In this document: piece after piece, positions 5,745-7,235 of the stretch | Numbering within the stretch: position 1 is the stretch's first letter | Layout of the letters: each line of letters starts with the position of its first letter | NCBI GenBank assembly: GCA_027310735.1 | Contig: DAIDAH010000140.1 | Location: 1 to 7,235 of the forward strand | Length of the DNA stretch: 7,235 nt | Direction: 5' to 3' | DNA from: Methylotenera sp. | Lineage (GTDB): Bacteria; Pseudomonadota; Gammaproteobacteria; Burkholderiales; Methylophilaceae | Translations under genes and position numbers: made by a program | The notes under the pieces: generated by a model | What the model saw: the letters and a program-made list of their open reading frames with translations, nothing else | What the model was told of the DNA's origin: nothing | Databases searched by the model: none

Positions 5745-6329
5745 CTGCTTAATATCACTCGCCATATCCGCAGGTTTTTCACCATAGTCAATATAAAGCC
5801 TGACTTTTCCGGCTTTATCAAACATATAAATACCTGCACTATGGTCTATGGTGTAGCCCTCACGGCCTTCTGACTGTACTTTGCTGGCAAAGATCTTGAA
5901 TGTTTTAGTCGTCGCAGCAATATCTTCCACAGAGCCACGTAAGCCAATAAATCGCGGATCGAATGATGGCACAAACTGCGCCAATACTGCCTGCGTATCA
6001 CGTTCCGGGTCTAATGTCACGAACAGCACTTGCACCTCATTGGCACGTGGCCCTAATAATTTCATAGTTTGCTTCAAATCCAGCATCGTCGTCGGGCATA
6101 CGTCAGGACAATGCGTATACCCAAAAAACAAAGCTACAGCCTTGCCTTTAAAATCAGATAATGTGCGTAATTTCCCAGTATGGTCGGTCAAGCTAAACCC
6201 TTGAGAAAAATCTGCACCAGTGATATCCGTGGCGACAAATTTTGTTTCATTTGCCGCTGGCTTACAGGCCATCAAAGCGCTCAGCAAGAGCACCATTAAA
6301 AAATATCGCATCAAAATATTCCAATTCAT
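5736..6329 (-). CDS. SCO1/SenC-type copper-binding lipoprotein (cytochrome oxidase assembly)
   Basis: This is a thioredoxin-fold copper chaperone of the SCO1/SenC/PrrC family, which in bacteria delivers copper to the CuA site of cytochrome c oxidase or acts as a periplasmic thiol protein. Numbering from the chosen start, a short hydrophobic signal ends in the lipobox LMAC with lipidation Cys22, so the protein should be membrane-anchored and face the periplasm. The copper ligands are visible: HCPDVCP (Cys74, Cys78) and the distal His163 in TIDHSAG. Other family signatures are FFGYTHCPDVCP and LFVTLDPERDT (102-112). The chosen start at 6329 (197 residues) is preceded by GGCGG with 5-base spacing. 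An upstream ATG at 6371 would add 14 residues but lacks a Shine-Dalgarno, and ATG at 6311 would also leave a usable signal. No oxidase or heme genes are adjacent. It lies convergent to the operon and divergent to ilvE. Confidence 0.93.
   Translation of the reverse strand: MNWNILMRYFLMVLLLSALMACKPAANETKFVATDITGADFSQGFSLTDHTGKLRTLSDFKGKAVALFFGYTHCPDVCPTTMLDLKQTMKLLGPRANEVQVLFVTLDPERDTQAVLAQFVPSFDPRFIGLRGSVEDIAATTKTFKIFASKVQSEGREGYTIDHSAGIYMFDKAGKVRLYIDYGEKPADMASDIKQIL
5793..5818. other. Hairpin-forming inverted repeat inside the sco gene
   Basis: ATAAAGCC (5793-5800) and GGCTTTAT (5811-5818) form a perfect 8-bp stem with a 10-base loop, within the codons near the 3' end of the sco gene. TCCGGCTTT (5808-5816) is also the exact complement of AAAGCCGGA at 5681-5689, right at the stop of the convergent gene. 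It could attenuate readthrough from either side, or be a coincidence of codons; there is no U tract directly after it. Confidence 0.25.
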
Positions 6330-6412
6330 TTTAACCGCCCACTTTAAATAGTCACGAATAATCACGCTCATTTGATTCTAACCCAGATTTTAGTTCATTC
6401 AGAAAAACTGCA

Positions 6413-6448
6413 TTAAATCAAAATTGAATTAAATCCAAGGCTTAAATC
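6413..6448. repeat. Three direct repeats TTAAATC in the sco-ilvE divergent region
   Basis: TTAAATC occurs at 6413-6419, 6429-6435 and 6442-6448. The second and third copies extend further in similar form (TTAAATCCAAGG and TTAAATCAAGG). They lie upstream of the presumed ilvE promoter. Iterated sites can bind a regulator or form an UP-like element, but AT-rich DNA also yields such repeats by chance. Confidence 0.4.
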
Positions 6449-6470
6449 AAGGTGAAACAATCTCACCCTT
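6449..6470. promoter_or_regulatory. Interrupted palindrome overlapping the possible ilvE -35 region
   Basis: GGTGA (6451-6455) and TCACC (6463-6467) are perfect complements seven bases apart. The symmetry extends to AAGGTGA and TCACCcTT if C6468 is skipped. Its position over the candidate -35 element suggests an operator, but no specific regulator is recognised. Confidence 0.3.
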
Positions 6471-6481
6471 TGGTTTACAAT
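6452..6481 (+). promoter_or_regulatory. Candidate sigma-70 promoter for ilvE
   Basis: TACAAT (6476-6481) matches the -10 consensus at five of six positions, and GTGAAA (6452-6457) is a moderate -35 with an 18-base spacer. Transcription would start near 6488, leaving a leader of about 30 bases before the ilvE ATG. No comparably good promoter for the divergent sco gene was found in the same 188-base gap. Confidence 0.4.
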
Positions 6482-6517
6482 ATTACTTTTTTAGAAACTC
6501 GTTCAAAAGGCAGCGAC

Positions 6518-7235
6518 ATGGCAATTCCAACCTCAATGGCAGACCGCGACGGCGTAATTTGGTACGACGGAAAAATGGTCAACTGGCGCGATGCCACCAC
6601 TCACGTTCTTACGCACACATTGCATTACGGCATGGGTGTATTTGAAGGCGTGCGTGCGTACAAAACAGACAAAGGCACGGCAATTTTCCGCTTGCAAGAA
6701 CATACAGACAGATTGTTCCGCAGCGCGCACATCTTGGGCATGAAAATGCCATTTACAAAAGAGGTGATGATCGAAGCGCAAAAAGCGGCTGTACGTGAAA
6801 ACAATCTGGAATCAGCCTATATGCGCCCAATGGCGTTTTACGGTGCTGAAGCTATGGGTATTTCTGCTAAAACGCTTTCAACACACGTCATTGTTGCTGC
6901 TTGGAAATGGGGAGCCTACATGGGTCAAGATGCTTTAGATAACGGCATTCGTGTAAAAACATCATCATTCGCTCGTCACCATGTGAACATCACCATGTGT
7001 AAGGCCAAAGCTAATGGCAACTACATGAACTCAATCCTTGCGCATCAAGAAGCAGCGCAGGATGGCTACGATGAAGCATTGTTATTAGACGTTGACGGCT
7101 TTGTTGCAGAAGGCTCTGGCGAAAATGTATTTATAATCCGCAATGGCAAACTTTACACGCCAGACCTCACTAGCGCGCTGGAAGGCATTACGCGTGACAC
7201 CATCGTGCAGTTAGCCGCAGAAATCGGCTTAACAG
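6518..7235 (+). CDS. ilvE: Branched-chain amino acid aminotransferase, N-terminal part (cut by window edge)
   Basis: This is a PLP-dependent fold-type IV transaminase that interconverts leucine, isoleucine and valine with their 2-oxo acids using glutamate/2-oxoglutarate, the last step of branched-chain amino acid synthesis in the cytoplasm. The window holds 239 codons plus one base; the full protein is usually about 305 residues. Visible signatures are IWYDGKMVNWRDA (14-26), HTLHYGMGVFEGVRAY (33-48), FRLQEHTDRLFRSA, the PLP lysine at Lys164 in KANGNYMNS, and EGSGENVFI (198-206). The ATG at 6518 is well supported by AAAGG at 6506-6510 with 7-base spacing and by the MADRDGVIWYDG start. D-amino-acid aminotransferase and aminodeoxychorismate lyase share the fold, but HYGMGVFEGVRAY and the overall wording fit IlvE. 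It is divergent from sco and has no other branched-chain pathway gene in view. Confidence 0.96.
   Translation, partial: MAIPTSMADRDGVIWYDGKMVNWRDATTHVLTHTLHYGMGVFEGVRAYKTDKGTAIFRLQEHTDRLFRSAHILGMKMPFTKEVMIEAQKAAVRENNLESAYMRPMAFYGAEAMGISAKTLSTHVIVAAWKWGAYMGQDALDNGIRVKTSSFARHHVNITMCKAKANGNYMNSILAHQEAAQDGYDEALLLDVDGFVAEGSGENVFIIRNGKLYTPDLTSALEGITRDTIVQLAAEIGLT

Noticed and set aside
6449..6492. Rho-independent terminator (GGTGA/TCACC stem followed by a T run at 6487-6492)
   Set aside because: The T run begins about 20 bases after the stem, with a good -10 hexamer between them; a promoter/operator reading fits better.
6533..6781. 82-codon minus-strand frame inside ilvE
   Set aside because: It is antisense to the conserved IlvE N-terminal motifs; no independent support.

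Overview
The window is an ordinary core-genome stretch of a Gram-negative bacterium, most likely a betaproteobacterium. The gene order and protein wording fit the Methylophilaceae (Methylotenera/Methylophilus type) best, but that lineage call is inferred from protein motifs and synteny and was not searched. Supporting signs are a two-subunit glycyl-tRNA synthetase with a betaproteobacterial GlyQ N-terminus, apolipoprotein N-acyltransferase and heptose phosphatase genes (an outer membrane with LPS), an HQSAWE-type acyltransferase, and a SCO-type copper lipoprotein.

Layout. Positions 1-402 hold the 3' end of lnt. Positions 479-5681 hold five same-strand genes: glyQ, glyS, gmhB, a plsC-type acyltransferase and a YgjP-type zinc metallohydrolase. 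Their gaps are 86, 39, 57 and -1 bases, so they look like one operon, perhaps also read from lnt. A SCO1/SenC copper chaperone lipoprotein (5736-6329, minus) converges on this operon. It is divergent from ilvE (from 6518, plus), which runs off the right edge.

How the genes work together. Lnt finishes bacterial lipoproteins, GmhB makes the heptose precursor of the LPS core, and the acyltransferase makes phosphatidic acid, so half of the cluster serves the cell envelope. GlyQ and GlyS charge glycine tRNA. IlvE carries out the last step of branched-chain amino acid synthesis. The SCO protein probably delivers copper to cytochrome oxidase, although no oxidase genes are visible here.

No new biological system is evident. 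The items worth a second look are small non-coding structures: a 71-bp degenerate inverted-repeat element with competing hairpins in the glyS leader; an 18-bp tandem duplication across the glyS stop codon, with gmhB in the same reading frame; a possible 8-codon leader peptide overlapping the plsC start; and repeats in the sco-ilvE divergent region. No convincing Rho-independent terminator, tRNA, rRNA, CRISPR array or insertion sequence was found.
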